Shown here piece after piece: positions 49,038 through 58,299 of a stretch of 64,000 bases of DNA; the first letter of the stretch is position 1, and each line of letters begins with the position of its first letter. Both the position numbers and the translations under genes were made by a program. Where the stretch lies: contig NZ_JBHSWJ010000002.1 in assembly GCF_042661605.1 (NCBI RefSeq), positions 2,728,001-2,792,000 of the forward strand. The letters run 5' to 3'. The notes under the pieces are model-generated. The model had not been told where the DNA came from. It was given only the letters and a program-made list of their open reading frames with translations, and searched no databases. This stretch comes from Branchiibius cervicis. GTDB taxonomy: Bacteria > Actinomycetota > Actinomycetes > Actinomycetales > Dermatophilaceae.

Positions 49038-49834
49038 GTGGCCGAGCGCGGCAATGGACCGGATTTCATCGAGGCGCTGGCTCGCGGTCTCGACGTCATC
49101 CGCGCGTTCGATGCCACCCGCCCGACGTTGACGATGACCGAGGTAGCAGATCGCACCGGCCTGGCCAGGCCCACTGCCCGACGCATCCTGCTGACCCTGG
49201 CCGAGCTCGGCTACGTGCAGTCGAGGGAATCCGGTTTCTCCCTCACGCCGCGGGTTCTCGAGCTGGGCATGTCATACGTGCACTCGATGGGCTGGTGGGA
49301 CATCGCCCGTCCGCACATGGAGAAACTGGTAGCCGCCACCGGCGAGTCGTCGTCCATCGCTCAGCTCGACGGCTCCGACATCGTTTATGTGGCAAGGGTT
49401 TCGGTGCCGAAACTGATTGCCCTGGCGGTGACCATCGGCACCCGATTCCCGGCCGCGTCCACCTCCCTGGGCAAAGTGCTTCTGGCCGATCTGACCGACG
49501 ATCAGGTCGCAAGCGTCCTCGCCGAACCCTCACGATCCGGCGTCGAGGTCCGACTGTCACCGACGCCTGAGGAACTGCGGACCGAACTGGCCCTCACGCG
49601 CGAACGCGGCTGGTGCCTGACCGACGAGGCGCTGGCGCGCGGCGTACGTTCGGTGGCCGCCCCCTGCGGGACGGAACGGGACGGGTGGTGGCCGGACTCA
49701 ACGTCACCGTTCACGCGGCCGAGACGACGGTGGAAACCCTTGTGGAGCAACACCTGCCACGACTGCTGACGACGGCGGCGGCCATCAGCGCCGACTTCGC
49801 CCTCAAGAGCGCTATTCCTACAAAGACGAGCTAG
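49038..49834 (+). CDS. IclR-family transcriptional regulator (one-base frameshift)
   Basis: About 265 residues from GTG 49038 with AGGAGGGG upstream. N-terminal winged helix: GLDVIRAFDATRPTLTMTEV, then RTGLARPTARRILLTLAELG; C-terminal IclR effector domain with LGKVLLADLTDDQV and the RGVRSVAAPL region. The frame breaks in CCCCC at 49660-49664; one more C continues LRDGTGRVVAGLNVTVHAAE. PcaR/PobR-type IclR proteins commonly activate aromatic catabolism, and the divergent placement supports this role. Its 3' end overlaps the convergent VOC gene by 17 bp. Confidence 0.88.
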
Positions 49835-50219
49835 TAAAGCGCCTCTTGGCGGCGTCGCTCGTCGGCGCGAACAGGTTGACCAGGTTGCCGTCCGGATCGC
49901 GCACGAGCAGCGAGCGGTTGCCCCACGGCAGATCAGTCGGTGCTTGGACGACCGCAGCCCACGAGCGCACCTGCTCGTACGTCGCGTCCACGTCCGGCAC
50001 CAAGAAGTCCAGCGTGACCGAGCGGTTCGATGCGGCCGTCACGCCATTCGCCAACAACGGCGCCGTCTGTGCACTCGCGATCGCCAACGTCCCTGTGTCC
50101 ATAGTGATCTCGGCGAACAGTGGGTGCAATCTGGCGGCCGACGCCCCGGTCAATCGCTCGTAGAAAGTGACCACCCCGTCGACGTCGTCGGTGATGATCC
50201 GGGTGGCAGCGAGTCTCAT
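49818..50219 (-). CDS. VOC-family (glyoxalase/bleomycin resistance) protein
   Basis: 133 residues from ATG 50219 with AGGAGATG upstream. A vicinal oxygen chelate fold: ATRIITDDVDGVVTFYERLT at the N-terminus and WGNRSLLVRDPDGNLVNLF with the conserved DPDGN turn at the C-terminus. Possible dioxygenase, isomerase or binding protein. Divergent from the WYL regulator with an inverted repeat between them. Confidence 0.85.
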   Translation of the reverse strand: MRLAATRIITDDVDGVVTFYERLTGASAARLHPLFAEITMDTGTLAIASAQTAPLLANGVTAASNRSVTLDFLVPDVDATYEQVRSWAAVVQAPTDLPWGNRSLLVRDPDGNLVNLFAPTSDAAKRRFTSSSL

Positions 50220-50261
50220 GGCATCTCCTCGTAGGCGTTCTGACCCCACGGACACTACGGT

Positions 50262-50290
50262 CAATAGTGGACAGAACCAGCCCACTATTG
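50262..50290. promoter_or_regulatory. Inverted repeat between VOC and WYL-regulator genes
   Basis: Perfect 9-bp arms CAATAGTGG and CCACTATTG, 11 bp apart, in the 88-bp divergent promoter region. Likely operator of the WYL regulator. Confidence 0.7.
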
Positions 50291-50307
50291 CTCATACGCT
50301 TGGAGAC

Positions 50308-51254
50308 ATGCCCCGTCCCGCCGCGCGCATCCTGCAGTTGCTGACGTTGCTGCAGTCAGCGACCACCCGAAGCCGGGCCGAGCTCGCCTCCGATCTCGGG
50401 GTCGACGAGCGCACCGTGCGTCGGTACGTCGAGCAACTGCGCGACCTCGACATCCCGGTCGAGAGCCTCCGCGGCCGGTACGGCGGCTACCGGCTCGCGA
50501 CCGGATACCGCCTCCCGCCGTTGATGTTGAGCGACGATGAAGCGCTGGCCGTCCTCTTCGCCCTCTCCGAGAGCGCGGCCGCCGAGCGCAGCCCCGCGTC
50601 CCGGGCCGCCACCGCGACCGCCATCGCCAAACTGCGGCGTGCCCTGCCGCAGCACCTCGTCGAACGCGCGACCGTCCTTCAAGAAGCGGCTCTTGCCGCA
50701 CAGGGCGGCGAGGTCACCGAGCAGCCTGCCCCCGACGTACTCCTCACTGTTGGCGAGGCGGTCCGCACCGGCACCCCGCTCACCATCGACTACGCCGACC
50801 GTGCCGGCGAGCGGACCACGCGCGCCATTCATCCGCATGAAGTCGTTGTGCTGCAGGGACGTTGGTACCTCATCGCCTACGACACCACCCGGCACGCGAC
50901 GCGCACCTTCCGCTGTGATCGCATCGCCCGCACCCGTACGGCGCCCGGCCACTTCCGCCGGCCCGTCACCGAGCCGACGGACCTGGCCCGTGCCTTCGCC
51001 ACCGCGGACTACCGGTACACCGTCCGCCTCCGGGTGCAGGCCACGGTGGAACAGGTCGAGGCATGGCTTCCCGGACCATCGCCACGATCGAGCCCGGGCC
51101 CGACGGCTGGCAACAGGTCACGATCCGCGCGGAGCGACTCGACTGGATTCCGCAGCGGCTGTTGGCAATTGATGCTCCGCTGAAACTGGACGCCCCACCC
51201 GAACTCCGTGCCGCCGTACGGGCTGCCGCCGATCGACTGGCCAGCCTTACGTGA
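50308..51254 (+). CDS. YafY-type regulator with HTH and WYL domains (one-base frameshift)
   Basis: About 315 residues from ATG 50308 (TGGAGAC upstream). HTH_11 domain ARILQLLTLLQSATTRSRAE with DERTVRRYVEQLRDLDIPVE, then the linker GRYGGYRLATGYRLPPL, and a WYL ligand-binding domain with HEVVVLQGRWYLIAYDTTR and RTFRCDRIARTR. The frame breaks at CCC 51070-51072; adding one C continues RTIATIEPGPDGWQQVTI in the C-terminal WCX part. Probably represses or activates the divergent VOC gene. Confidence 0.88.
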
Positions 51255-51297
51255 GCACCACGGCAACATCAAGCTGTCGCAGCACTTCTAACACACG

Positions 51298-52281
51298 TCA
51301 AGATTCTGGCGTGAACACCACCTGGTCCATTCCGGAAATGGTGATCACGTCACCCTCCGAAAGATCCACTTCAACGCTTGGAACGCCGAGCCCGTCTGAA
51401 CCACCCAGGATCTCGTTGACATAGTTGCCACCGTCAACGAAGAAGTTGCCTGACTGCCCGGCCCCGGGGGTCACTTTGTAGCGCCCCGCTCCGATGTCTT
51501 CGCCGACCGCAAACTGCCCGGCATAGAGAGTCGCTTTCGCGTGATTGGTCACGAAGGGAGCCGTAACCGGAGTGAAGGTCACCTTTCGCATGCCAGAAAT
51601 CTGCACACTGTCACCGTCCTGCAGTTTGACCCTGACCTTGCTGACACCAAGATCGGAGCCGCCCAGAATCTCGTTGTAGTCGTCAGTTCCGGTCACGAAG
51701 AAGTTGCCCTGCTCCCCCTTCGCCGCGGTCACGTCGTACAGCCCCGGGGGGATCTTGGACCCTACTGCGAATGTCCCCGCGCCGAGCGTGGTGAGCTTTC
51801 CCGTCGGTGTCCTTCCCGCCGTGTCTGCCGTGGTCGACTGCTCATCCGTAGGTGTGGCCTCGGGGCTCGAGGGCTCACTCGATGGGGTGTCAGACGTTGG
51901 CTGCTGACTCGTTGGAGAGGCTTGGGGCGTGGAGGCCGTCTGCGTCGCCGACGTTTTGGGCTTATCCGTGCCACCTTGGCTGCCGATTGCTCCCCCCACC
52001 ACAGCCACGGCTACGAGACCACCCACCACCCACGGCCATTTCCTGCGCTTCCTTGTTTCGCTCGCGGCGTCAGCAGTCGTGCCCGAGTAGGCGTTGGCTG
52101 CCGGGGTGTTTTGTCCAGGCGGCGTCGTGGGAGCTGTAGTGGCTTGGGTCGGTGCAATCGGGCGAGTCTGTTCAGTCCATTGCTGGCCGTCCCAGTATCG
52201 TTCGTTGCCTTGGCCGTCCGGGTAGAAACCGGGGTCCCATGACGGCTGGGATCCCGATGAAGGCGGTGTCGACTCGGACAT
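51298..52281 (-). CDS. DUF2510 membrane protein with two beta repeats (paralogue B)
   Basis: 327 residues from ATG 52281, with GAGGAG upstream. DUF2510 (WDPGFYPDGQGNERYWDGQQ), a membrane segment at ~85-102 (WPWVVGGLVAVAVVGGAIG), a long Ser/Thr/Pro linker, then two modules: PPGLYDVTAAKGEQGNFFVT and AGRYKVTPGAGQSGNFFVDG, each followed by NEILGG and a KVTFTPV/QVVFTPE strand. Clear paralogue of the protein at 42982-43935, with better-kept repeats. Function unknown. Confidence 0.77.
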   Translation of the reverse strand: MSESTPPSSGSQPSWDPGFYPDGQGNERYWDGQQWTEQTRPIAPTQATTAPTTPPGQNTPAANAYSGTTADAASETRKRRKWPWVVGGLVAVAVVGGAIGSQGGTDKPKTSATQTASTPQASPTSQQPTSDTPSSEPSSPEATPTDEQSTTADTAGRTPTGKLTTLGAGTFAVGSKIPPGLYDVTAAKGEQGNFFVTGTDDYNEILGGSDLGVSKVRVKLQDGDSVQISGMRKVTFTPVTAPFVTNHAKATLYAGQFAVGEDIGAGRYKVTPGAGQSGNFFVDGGNYVNEILGGSDGLGVPSVEVDLSEGDVITISGMDQVVFTPES

Positions 52282-52448
52282 CAAAGAACTCCTCATTGAG
52301 CTGTGGGCAACGATCTCGCGAGCGTAGAGCAGATGCCCTACTGAACGGGACCCTTTCTGAGAGAAACCTGTGTTTTCTATGTGGAGGTCTGAGAACGTCG
52401 ACCAGCACGCCGGTCTCCTCGTCGACGAATCGACGCACCGAGGTCAGC

Positions 52449-52491
52449 AAAAAGCGCCGGCCACCGAGTGGGGGTCTCAGCGGCCGGCGCT
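52449..52491 (-). terminator. Intrinsic terminator of the SDR operon
   Basis: Perfect 10-bp stem AGCGCCGGCC/GGCCGGCGCT with a 19-base loop, 15 bp after the stop of the first SDR gene on the minus strand, followed by five T (AAAAA on the plus strand). Confidence 0.8.
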
Positions 52492-52505
52492 CGTCGGCGG
52501 GTGCG

Positions 52506-53297
52506 CTAGCGAGCGGTGAACCCGCCGTCCACGGTCAACGTGGAGCCGGTCACCCAGCGCGATTCCGGACTGGCCAGGAACGCGACTGCTTTGGCGACGT
52601 CCTCCGCGGTGCCCAGGTTGGGCCACGGTGACTGGCTGTGCAGGCCGGCGTTCAACTCCGGATCATCCAGGAACGGCCGCACCATCGCTGTGGCGAGGAA
52701 TCCCGGGCAGACGGCCACCGCTCGGATCTGCTCTGGCGCGAAGTCGACCGCGATCTGCCGGGTCAGGTTCACCACGCCGCCTTTCGAAGCGCAGTATCCG
52801 GGCTCCTGCGCCAGCCCGACAAGGCCGCCGATGGAGGCGATGTTCACCACGACACCACGGGTGTCCTCGCGCACCTCCTGGCGCATGAATTGCGTGATCG
52901 CGGCTTTGCTGCCGGCCCACACACCCTTCAAGTTGACGGCAAGCGTCTTGTCGAAGTCCTCCTCCTTCTCATCGACGATGGTGCACAACCCGGTGAAGAT
53001 GCCGGCGTTGTTGACCATCACATCAAGCCGGCCGTACTCCGACACCGCCCTGGAGACGACCAGCTGCGCGTCCGAATAGCTTGCCGCGTCGGCCTTCTCG
53101 AAGACGGCGCGCCCACCGGCCGCCACGATGGCCTCGTGGGTCGCGACGTTGGCGTCCTGCTCGTACCCTCCCGCCAGGGCTTCGGCGTGTAGATCACTGC
53201 AGACCACCGCGAAGCCGTCCGCGGCCAACCGTCGCGCGATCGCCCTACCGTTCCCGGAACTGGCGCCCGTGACAACCGCTACCTTGTTCTCGACCAT
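52506..53297 (-). CDS. SDR-family oxidoreductase
   Basis: 263 residues, classical short-chain dehydrogenase. Cofactor motif VTGASSGNGRAIARRLAADG, NNAG in VMVNNAGIFTG, active-site Ser in NIASIGG and YxxxK in GYCASKGGVVNL, and the terminal GSTLTVDGGFTAR. Acidic Asp after the second strand (CSDLHAEAL) favours NAD+. A long insert around residues 40-60 (AEALAGGYEQDANVATHEAI) also occurs in the next SDR, suggesting related substrates. Confidence 0.88.
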   Translation of the reverse strand: MVENKVAVVTGASSGNGRAIARRLAADGFAVVCSDLHAEALAGGYEQDANVATHEAIVAAGGRAVFEKADAASYSDAQLVVSRAVSEYGRLDVMVNNAGIFTGLCTIVDEKEEDFDKTLAVNLKGVWAGSKAAITQFMRQEVREDTRGVVVNIASIGGLVGLAQEPGYCASKGGVVNLTRQIAVDFAPEQIRAVAVCPGFLATAMVRPFLDDPELNAGLHSQSPWPNLGTAEDVAKAVAFLASPESRWVTGSTLTVDGGFTAR

Positions 53298-53312
53298 GAC
53301 TGTTCCTTTCTC

Positions 53313-54134
53313 CTACACCGAGTAGCGGCAGAGGGTTTCGCCGCCGTCGATCCGCACCAGGTCACCGTGGACGTAGCTCGACTCGTCCGAGGCGAGGAAC
53401 AGGGCCAGGTTGGCGACGTCCTCCATCTCGCCCCAGCGTTTCATCGGCACCGACTCACTGAACTCCTTCATGAAGGCCATGTCCTCGTACAGATCACGTG
53501 TCAGAGCGGTCTTGGCGTACGTCGGGCAGATGCCGTTAACGCGGATGCCCTCTGCGCCGTACTCGATTGCGGCACAACGTGTCACGTTCGCTTGAGCACC
53601 CTTGGAGATGTTGTAGACCGACTGCATCGGGTGCCCCTGCAGGCCCGCGGTCGACACCAGGTTGACGATCGTGCCCCGCAGGTTGTGCGGGCCGGGCTCC
53701 TGCTTGCGAAATTGCGCGACGGCGGATTGGATGCCGAAGAACGTGCCCTTGGCGTTCACGTTGAAGCACGCGTCGAGATCCTCCTCGGTGAATTCGTCCA
53801 TCAGCTTGCCGCCTCGGTAGATCCCTGCGTTGTTGAACATCACGTCCAGGCGGCCGAATTCGGAGACGGCCGCCGCAACCGCAGCGTCCGTGTCCGCCTT
53901 CTTGGTGACGTCACACTTCACGTAGACCGCCCGGCCGCCCTTGGCCGTGATGGCGTCGGCGGTTGGCGTGTCCAGATCCGCTTCGAAACCCTTCGCCAGC
54001 GGCTTCTCCACCACATCCGCGACCACGACGCTGGCCCCGTGCTGGGCGAACAGCAATGCCGATTCACGGCCGAACCCCGATGCCCCGCCGGTGATGACGA
54101 CGACCTTGCCGGCCAGGCGTCCTTCCTGTGCCAT
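53313..54134 (-). CDS. SDR-family oxidoreductase
   Basis: 273 residues. VVITGGASGFGRESALLFAQ, VADVVEKPLAKGFEADLDTP, FNNAGIYRGG, Ser in VNLVSTAGLQG and YxxxK in VYNISKGAQANVT. The Asp after strand 2 again predicts NAD+. 15 bp upstream of the first SDR in the operon and 1 bp after the hydrolase gene, so the three act together, probably on a hydroxylated or ester-type compound. Confidence 0.88.
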   Translation of the reverse strand: MAQEGRLAGKVVVITGGASGFGRESALLFAQHGASVVVADVVEKPLAKGFEADLDTPTADAITAKGGRAVYVKCDVTKKADTDAAVAAAVSEFGRLDVMFNNAGIYRGGKLMDEFTEEDLDACFNVNAKGTFFGIQSAVAQFRKQEPGPHNLRGTIVNLVSTAGLQGHPMQSVYNISKGAQANVTRCAAIEYGAEGIRVNGICPTYAKTALTRDLYEDMAFMKEFSESVPMKRWGEMEDVANLALFLASDESSYVHGDLVRIDGGETLCRYSV

Positions 54135-54135
54135 C

Positions 54136-55092
54136 TCAGGCCTCCTTCGACGCGTCGGCCATCAGGTGCTGCCGGAACCACTCCAGTTGCACCTTCGAGG
54201 AGATCTCGAATCCCTTGACGTAGGCATCGAAGTGCCCACCGGGCAGCACCACCAGCTTCTTCGGCTCGCGCGCCTCGGCGAACCCGTCGATCGCGATCTT
54301 CGTCGGTGTCAGCACATCGTCGGAGGCCACGCACATCAGCAGCGGGGTCGGCGCGATCAACCGCAGATAGGCACCGGGCTGATACTCCGAGAACCGTTCG
54401 ACGCTGCGCAACGTGCACGAATTCACGTACGACGGCGCCCGCAGCTCGTGGGTGCCGATGAACCATTCGTAGGAGTCCGGGGTCGGCAAGGCCGAGGGTG
54501 CCATCGGGTCCTTGTTGACCACGTCGATCATCGCCGGCGCCCCGCCGTTGAAGCGCGCCCGCCGGTCGGCGTTGAAACCGTCGCGCGCGCCGCCCACGAA
54601 GTCCGCACGCACCAACTGCCTGAAGTTCGCGTCACCGTCGACGACCGGTACCTGGGCGGACACGCACTTGACCCGTCGGTCCTGCGCCGCCACCACCAGC
54701 ACGTGTCCGCCGGAGTACGACGAGCCCCAGATCCCGATCCGGTCCGGGTCAGTGCCCGGGAGGGTCTCGGCGTACGTAATCGCGTTGCGGTAGTCGTCGA
54801 TCTGCTGCCACGGCGTGATCTCCCCGCGCGGCTGCCCGTCGGAGGCACCCAGGTTGCGGTTGTCGTAGACCAGCACGTTCAGCCCGCCGGCCGAGAACGC
54901 CTCGGCGTACTTGTCCAGGTACATCTCCTTGACCGCAGCGAACCCGTGGCTCATCACGATTGTGGGCGCCGTGCCGCCGCCCGACGCGCGGTAGTACCAC
55001 CCGCGCAACGTCACTCCGTCGGAGTCGAATTCGACGTCCGTGCGGTTGTCCGGTACGGCGACCTGCGCCTTCTCGTCCAGTGTCTGGGTCAT
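54136..55092 (-). CDS. Alpha/beta hydrolase, acetyl-xylan esterase/dienelactone hydrolase-like
   Basis: 318 residues. MSHGFAAVKEMYLDKYAEAF (oxyanion region), VLVYDNRNLGASDGQPRGE, nucleophile elbow IGIWGSSYSGGHVLVVAAQD with catalytic Ser, Asp in LLMCVASDDVLTP and His in LPGGHFDAYVKGF. No signal peptide, so cytosolic. First gene of the hydrolase-SDR-SDR operon; divergent from the AraC gene, which likely controls it. Confidence 0.87.
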   Translation of the reverse strand: MTQTLDEKAQVAVPDNRTDVEFDSDGVTLRGWYYRASGGGTAPTIVMSHGFAAVKEMYLDKYAEAFSAGGLNVLVYDNRNLGASDGQPRGEITPWQQIDDYRNAITYAETLPGTDPDRIGIWGSSYSGGHVLVVAAQDRRVKCVSAQVPVVDGDANFRQLVRADFVGGARDGFNADRRARFNGGAPAMIDVVNKDPMAPSALPTPDSYEWFIGTHELRAPSYVNSCTLRSVERFSEYQPGAYLRLIAPTPLLMCVASDDVLTPTKIAIDGFAEAREPKKLVVLPGGHFDAYVKGFEISSKVQLEWFRQHLMADASKEA

Positions 55093-55258
55093 GGTGATCT
55101 CCTGTGATCGCCCACTCGGAATAGCGGGTTGTCAGCGACACTAGGAAGTGACCTAGCTCACAGCCATGCATCTGCGTGCCGACTTCGTGCCTCTGCGCGC
55201 CACCCCGAGCAGCGACGGTGTGATCGGGGTTACATTCGAAGAGACGAAGGAGGCTTCG

Positions 55259-56185
55259 ATGGTGCAGACCCTGCGGGACGACGACCTGGCGTCCGCTCGC
55301 GAGGCATGGGCCCGCCTGCTGTCCAAGACCCATCTGACCTGGGACATCACGGAGATCACGCCCGCCGACCACACGCCGTACTCCGCCTCTGTGCGCCAAC
55401 GGCACCTGGCCGATCTGGTCCTGGTCGATTGCTCGTGCGACCCGTGCGCCGGGGTCCGCCGCGGCCCACAGATCAGCCAGACCGAGGGCGAATACCTTGT
55501 CATGCTGATGACGCTGCAGGGCCGCGAGCAGGTCACTCAGGCCGGTCGTACCGCGCAGCTGACTCCCGGCAGCGTGGTGATGTGGGACTCCGCCCAACAC
55601 GCCGAATTCCTGGTCCAGGAACCGCTGATCAAACGCAGCCTGCTGGTGCCCAAAGCCGCCCTGGCCGAAGTCGGAGCGCGCGGCGAATTGCTCACCGGTT
55701 CGGTGCTGGATGCCGACGCCCCCGCCGTGTCGCTCCTGCGCAACTATCTCGACGGCCTGTCCCGCACCATCGACGACCTTCCGCTGGGCGCACTGCCCGC
55801 GGCCCGCAACGCCACGATCGAGCTACTGGCCGCAGCGCTGCAGGCGCCGCGACAGCTCTGGCCGCAATCGACGTACGCCACCCGGTCCGCCGCCGAAGCC
55901 TTCATCGAGCGCAACCTGCATCGCGGCACCTTGTCGCCCGCCGTGATCGCCGACCGGATCGGGGTGTCCGTGCGATCCCTGCACCGGGCTTTCGAGGACT
56001 CCGGCGAGACCGTGTCAGGCTACCTTCGCGTACGCCGATTGGCCCGCGCCCGTGACGATCTCACCTCGGGCAGCCCGGTCAGTCAGGTCGCTCGGCGCTG
56101 GCACTTCTCCGACGCCAGCCACTTCTCCCGCACGTTCAAGAAGCAGTACGGCATCAGCCCCAGCGAACTGCTCCCGCACGTCTGA
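55259..56185 (+). CDS. AraC-family transcriptional regulator
   Basis: 308 residues from ATG 55259, chosen because AAGGAGG lies five bases upstream; the ATG at 55166 lacks this. N-terminal AraC-binding-like domain (AELLVLDCSCDPC-like region and REQVTQAGRTAQLTPGSVVM), C-terminal double helix-turn-helix with SPAVIADRIGVSVRSLHRAF and SQVARRWHFSDASHFSRTFK. Divergent from the hydrolase-SDR-SDR operon. Ends 18 bp from rbsD (convergent). Confidence 0.9.
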   Translation: MVQTLRDDDLASAREAWARLLSKTHLTWDITEITPADHTPYSASVRQRHLADLVLVDCSCDPCAGVRRGPQISQTEGEYLVMLMTLQGREQVTQAGRTAQLTPGSVVMWDSAQHAEFLVQEPLIKRSLLVPKAALAEVGARGELLTGSVLDADAPAVSLLRNYLDGLSRTIDDLPLGALPAARNATIELLAAALQAPRQLWPQSTYATRSAAEAFIERNLHRGTLSPAVIADRIGVSVRSLHRAFEDSGETVSGYLRVRRLARARDDLTSGSPVSQVARRWHFSDASHFSRTFKKQYGISPSELLPHV

Positions 56186-56203
56186 CCCCAGCCGGCAATC
56201 CGG

Positions 56204-56596
56204 TCACTTCGCGAAGGGGACGCCCGCGCGGCAGATCACATTGGCGTAGAACGTGTCCTCGCCGGTGCGGACAGCGAACTTGGCCGCGAGCGCCCGGACT
56301 TTGAAGTCTTCGTGATCGAGCTCCTGCGGTGAGAGCCCCTGATTTCTCAGTGCTGAGAGGCATTTCGGGTTGGCCTGCACCATTGGCTGCGAAATCCAGC
56401 TGGCTTCGAGGGTGACGGCGGGCAGGATGGTCTCGATCACATCGATGAATCCGGGTTGCCCGTACCGATAGCCCAGATCGACGGTGGGCACGTCACCGAG
56501 TGGCAGACCGCTGTCGCAGATGACCAAGTGCTCCGTATGCCGTAGACCGGCGAGATGCCGGGCAAGGTCGGCGTGAATGATTCCAGTCGTGATCAC
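56204..56596 (-). CDS. rbsD: D-ribose pyranase
   Basis: 130 residues from the GTG at 56596, which overlaps the rbsK stop. Interconverts pyranose and furanose forms of ribose so that ribokinase can act. THEHLV-type core TEHLVICDSGLPLGD, PTVDLGYRYGQPGF, and the C-terminal TGEDTFYANVICRAGVPF are family features. Last gene of the rbs operon. Confidence 0.9.
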   Translation of the reverse strand: MITTGIIHADLARHLAGLRHTEHLVICDSGLPLGDVPTVDLGYRYGQPGFIDVIETILPAVTLEASWISQPMVQANPKCLSALRNQGLSPQELDHEDFKVRALAAKFAVRTGEDTFYANVICRAGVPFAK

Positions 56597-57504
56597 GAGG
56601 TGAGTTCCTTTGCTGGAGCGATGGCTTCGACGGCTGCCTTGAGTTGGGCCCCATCCGGATAGGAGGACTGGGCGGACGGTGCCTGGACGGCGTGAGACCC
56701 GGCGGCCACACCCCACTTCACGGCCACGGAGAGCACATCGCCCGCAGCAAGACGGGCCGCGAGGACGCCGCAGAACGCGTCCCCGGCGCCGGTGGTGTCA
56801 ACCACCGGCACACGGGGCGCGGCAGTCAGCGATGCCCCACCTGGCTGACAAAGGACAGCGCCTTGTGCGCCCACCGTCGTGATCACCGCGCGAACACCGG
56901 CGTCCAGAAGCGACCTCGAAGCGGTGACGATCGAGTTCACTGACCCGATGAGCTCGGAGGTGATGGTGGCTAGCTCGTGCTCATTCACCACGAGAACGTC
57001 GCACTGGCGCAGCAACGCCGGTGTGATCTCGGTGGCCGGCGCGGCATTGAGGATGAAGAGTCCCGCCCGCCCGGCCGCCGATGCCACGACGTCCATCGGG
57101 ATTTCCAACTGACACAGGGTGACCGATGCTTCCGTATCGGCACCATCGATGGTGACGTCCTCGTTCGCCCCGGGCACGACGATGATCTTGTTCTCACCGT
57201 CGGCGACCGTGATCCACGCCGTGCCGGTTGGCACATCGTCGCAGCGCCGCACCCGATCCACCGACACGCCCGCCGCACTGAGCGCAGCCAGTGCGCGATC
57301 TCCGTCCGGGTCCGATCCGACCGATCCGACGATGCTCACGTGAGCACCGGCCAGCGCTGCTGCGACCGCTTGGTTCGCGCCCTTGCCGCCGACACTGGTC
57401 GCGACCGATTCACCGAGGATCGTTTCGCCCGGACCGGGAAAAGCCGATGTGACGGTGGTGTGGTCGAGGTTGATCGAGCCGACCACTGACACATCAGCGC
57501 TCAT
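56593..57504 (-). CDS. rbsK: Ribokinase
   Basis: 303 residues. PfkB family: VVGSINLDHTTVTSAFPGPG, the SVGGKGANQAVAAALAGA motif, and VVDTTGAGDAFCGVLAARLA with the catalytic Asp. Phosphorylates ribose taken up by the RbsABC transporter. Starts 11 bp inside the end of the ATPase gene and overlaps rbsD by 4 bp. Confidence 0.93.
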   Translation of the reverse strand: MSADVSVVGSINLDHTTVTSAFPGPGETILGESVATSVGGKGANQAVAAALAGAHVSIVGSVGSDPDGDRALAALSAAGVSVDRVRRCDDVPTGTAWITVADGENKIIVVPGANEDVTIDGADTEASVTLCQLEIPMDVVASAAGRAGLFILNAAPATEITPALLRQCDVLVVNEHELATITSELIGSVNSIVTASRSLLDAGVRAVITTVGAQGAVLCQPGGASLTAAPRVPVVDTTGAGDAFCGVLAARLAAGDVLSVAVKWGVAAGSHAVQAPSAQSSYPDGAQLKAAVEAIAPAKELTS

Positions 57505-58290
57505 TTGCGTCGCCTTCCTTCGCACCTGTGATCAGTGCGACCAGGTCATCGGCGCTGACATCGCTGACCGCCCGACGTGCCACGGTCCGACCCCGCCGCA
57601 TCACCACGGCGGTGTCGGCGATGCGACCGACCTGGGCCATGTCATGGGTGATCAGCAGGACCGTCACGCCATGCTCCTTAAGCCGCAAGACCAGCTTCTC
57701 GACTGCGGCAGTTTCCCGGACGCCGAGAGCCGCTGTCGGCTCGTCCATCACCACCAACTGCTTGCCCCAGTGGGCCGCCCGGGCGATCGCAATGCTCTGG
57801 CGTTGGCCACCGGACATCCGCCGGACCGTTGTCGTCACGCTGGGAATGTCCACGTCCAGCTCGTGAAGGATGCCCTCGGCCCGCTCGCGCATGGCCTTCT
57901 TGTTGAGCACGCGGAAGGGCGGGAAACCGGACGTCATCTCACGGCGGAGGAAGAGGTTCTGCCAGACCGAGAGGTCATCGATCAGCGCCAGGTTCTGGTA
58001 GACCGTCTCGATGCCGTTGGCCCGGCACACTTCCGGTGAGCTGAAGTGCACCTCCCTGCCGTTGAACGTGATGGTGCCCGAGTCCGGTGAGTGCACACCG
58101 GTGATGCACCGCACCAGGGTGGACTTGCCCGCACCGTTGTCGCCCAGCAGTGCGGTCACCTCACCCCTGACGAGTGCGAGGTCGGCCCCCGCAGCGCGCG
58201 GACCGCGTCGAATGACTTGGTCAGGCCGCGAGCGTCGAGCAGAACTCCGGTTTCGGTTGGCGTCGTTGATGTTTCGGTTGTCGTTGTCAC
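57494..58290 (-). CDS. rbsA: Sugar ABC transporter ATPase, single-domain (one-base frameshift)
   Basis: About 265 residues from GTG 58290 (AGGAGGA upstream). Walker A LLGDNGAGKSTLVRCITGV, signature MSGGQRQSIAIARA, Walker B LVVMDEPTAALG, H-loop LLITHDMAQVG. Only one ATPase domain, whereas E. coli RbsA has two; the FrcA-type importers also have one. The frame breaks at a C run, 58186-58190; one more G joins FDAVRALRG to ADLALVRGEVTALL. Confidence 0.9.
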
Positions 58291-58299
58291 GTCTTCCTC

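Noticed and set aside
52172..52450. 92-codon minus-strand open frame containing VRRFVDEETGVLVDVL
   Set aside because: The frame overlaps the start of the DUF2510 gene, lacks an RBS and has no recognisable family.
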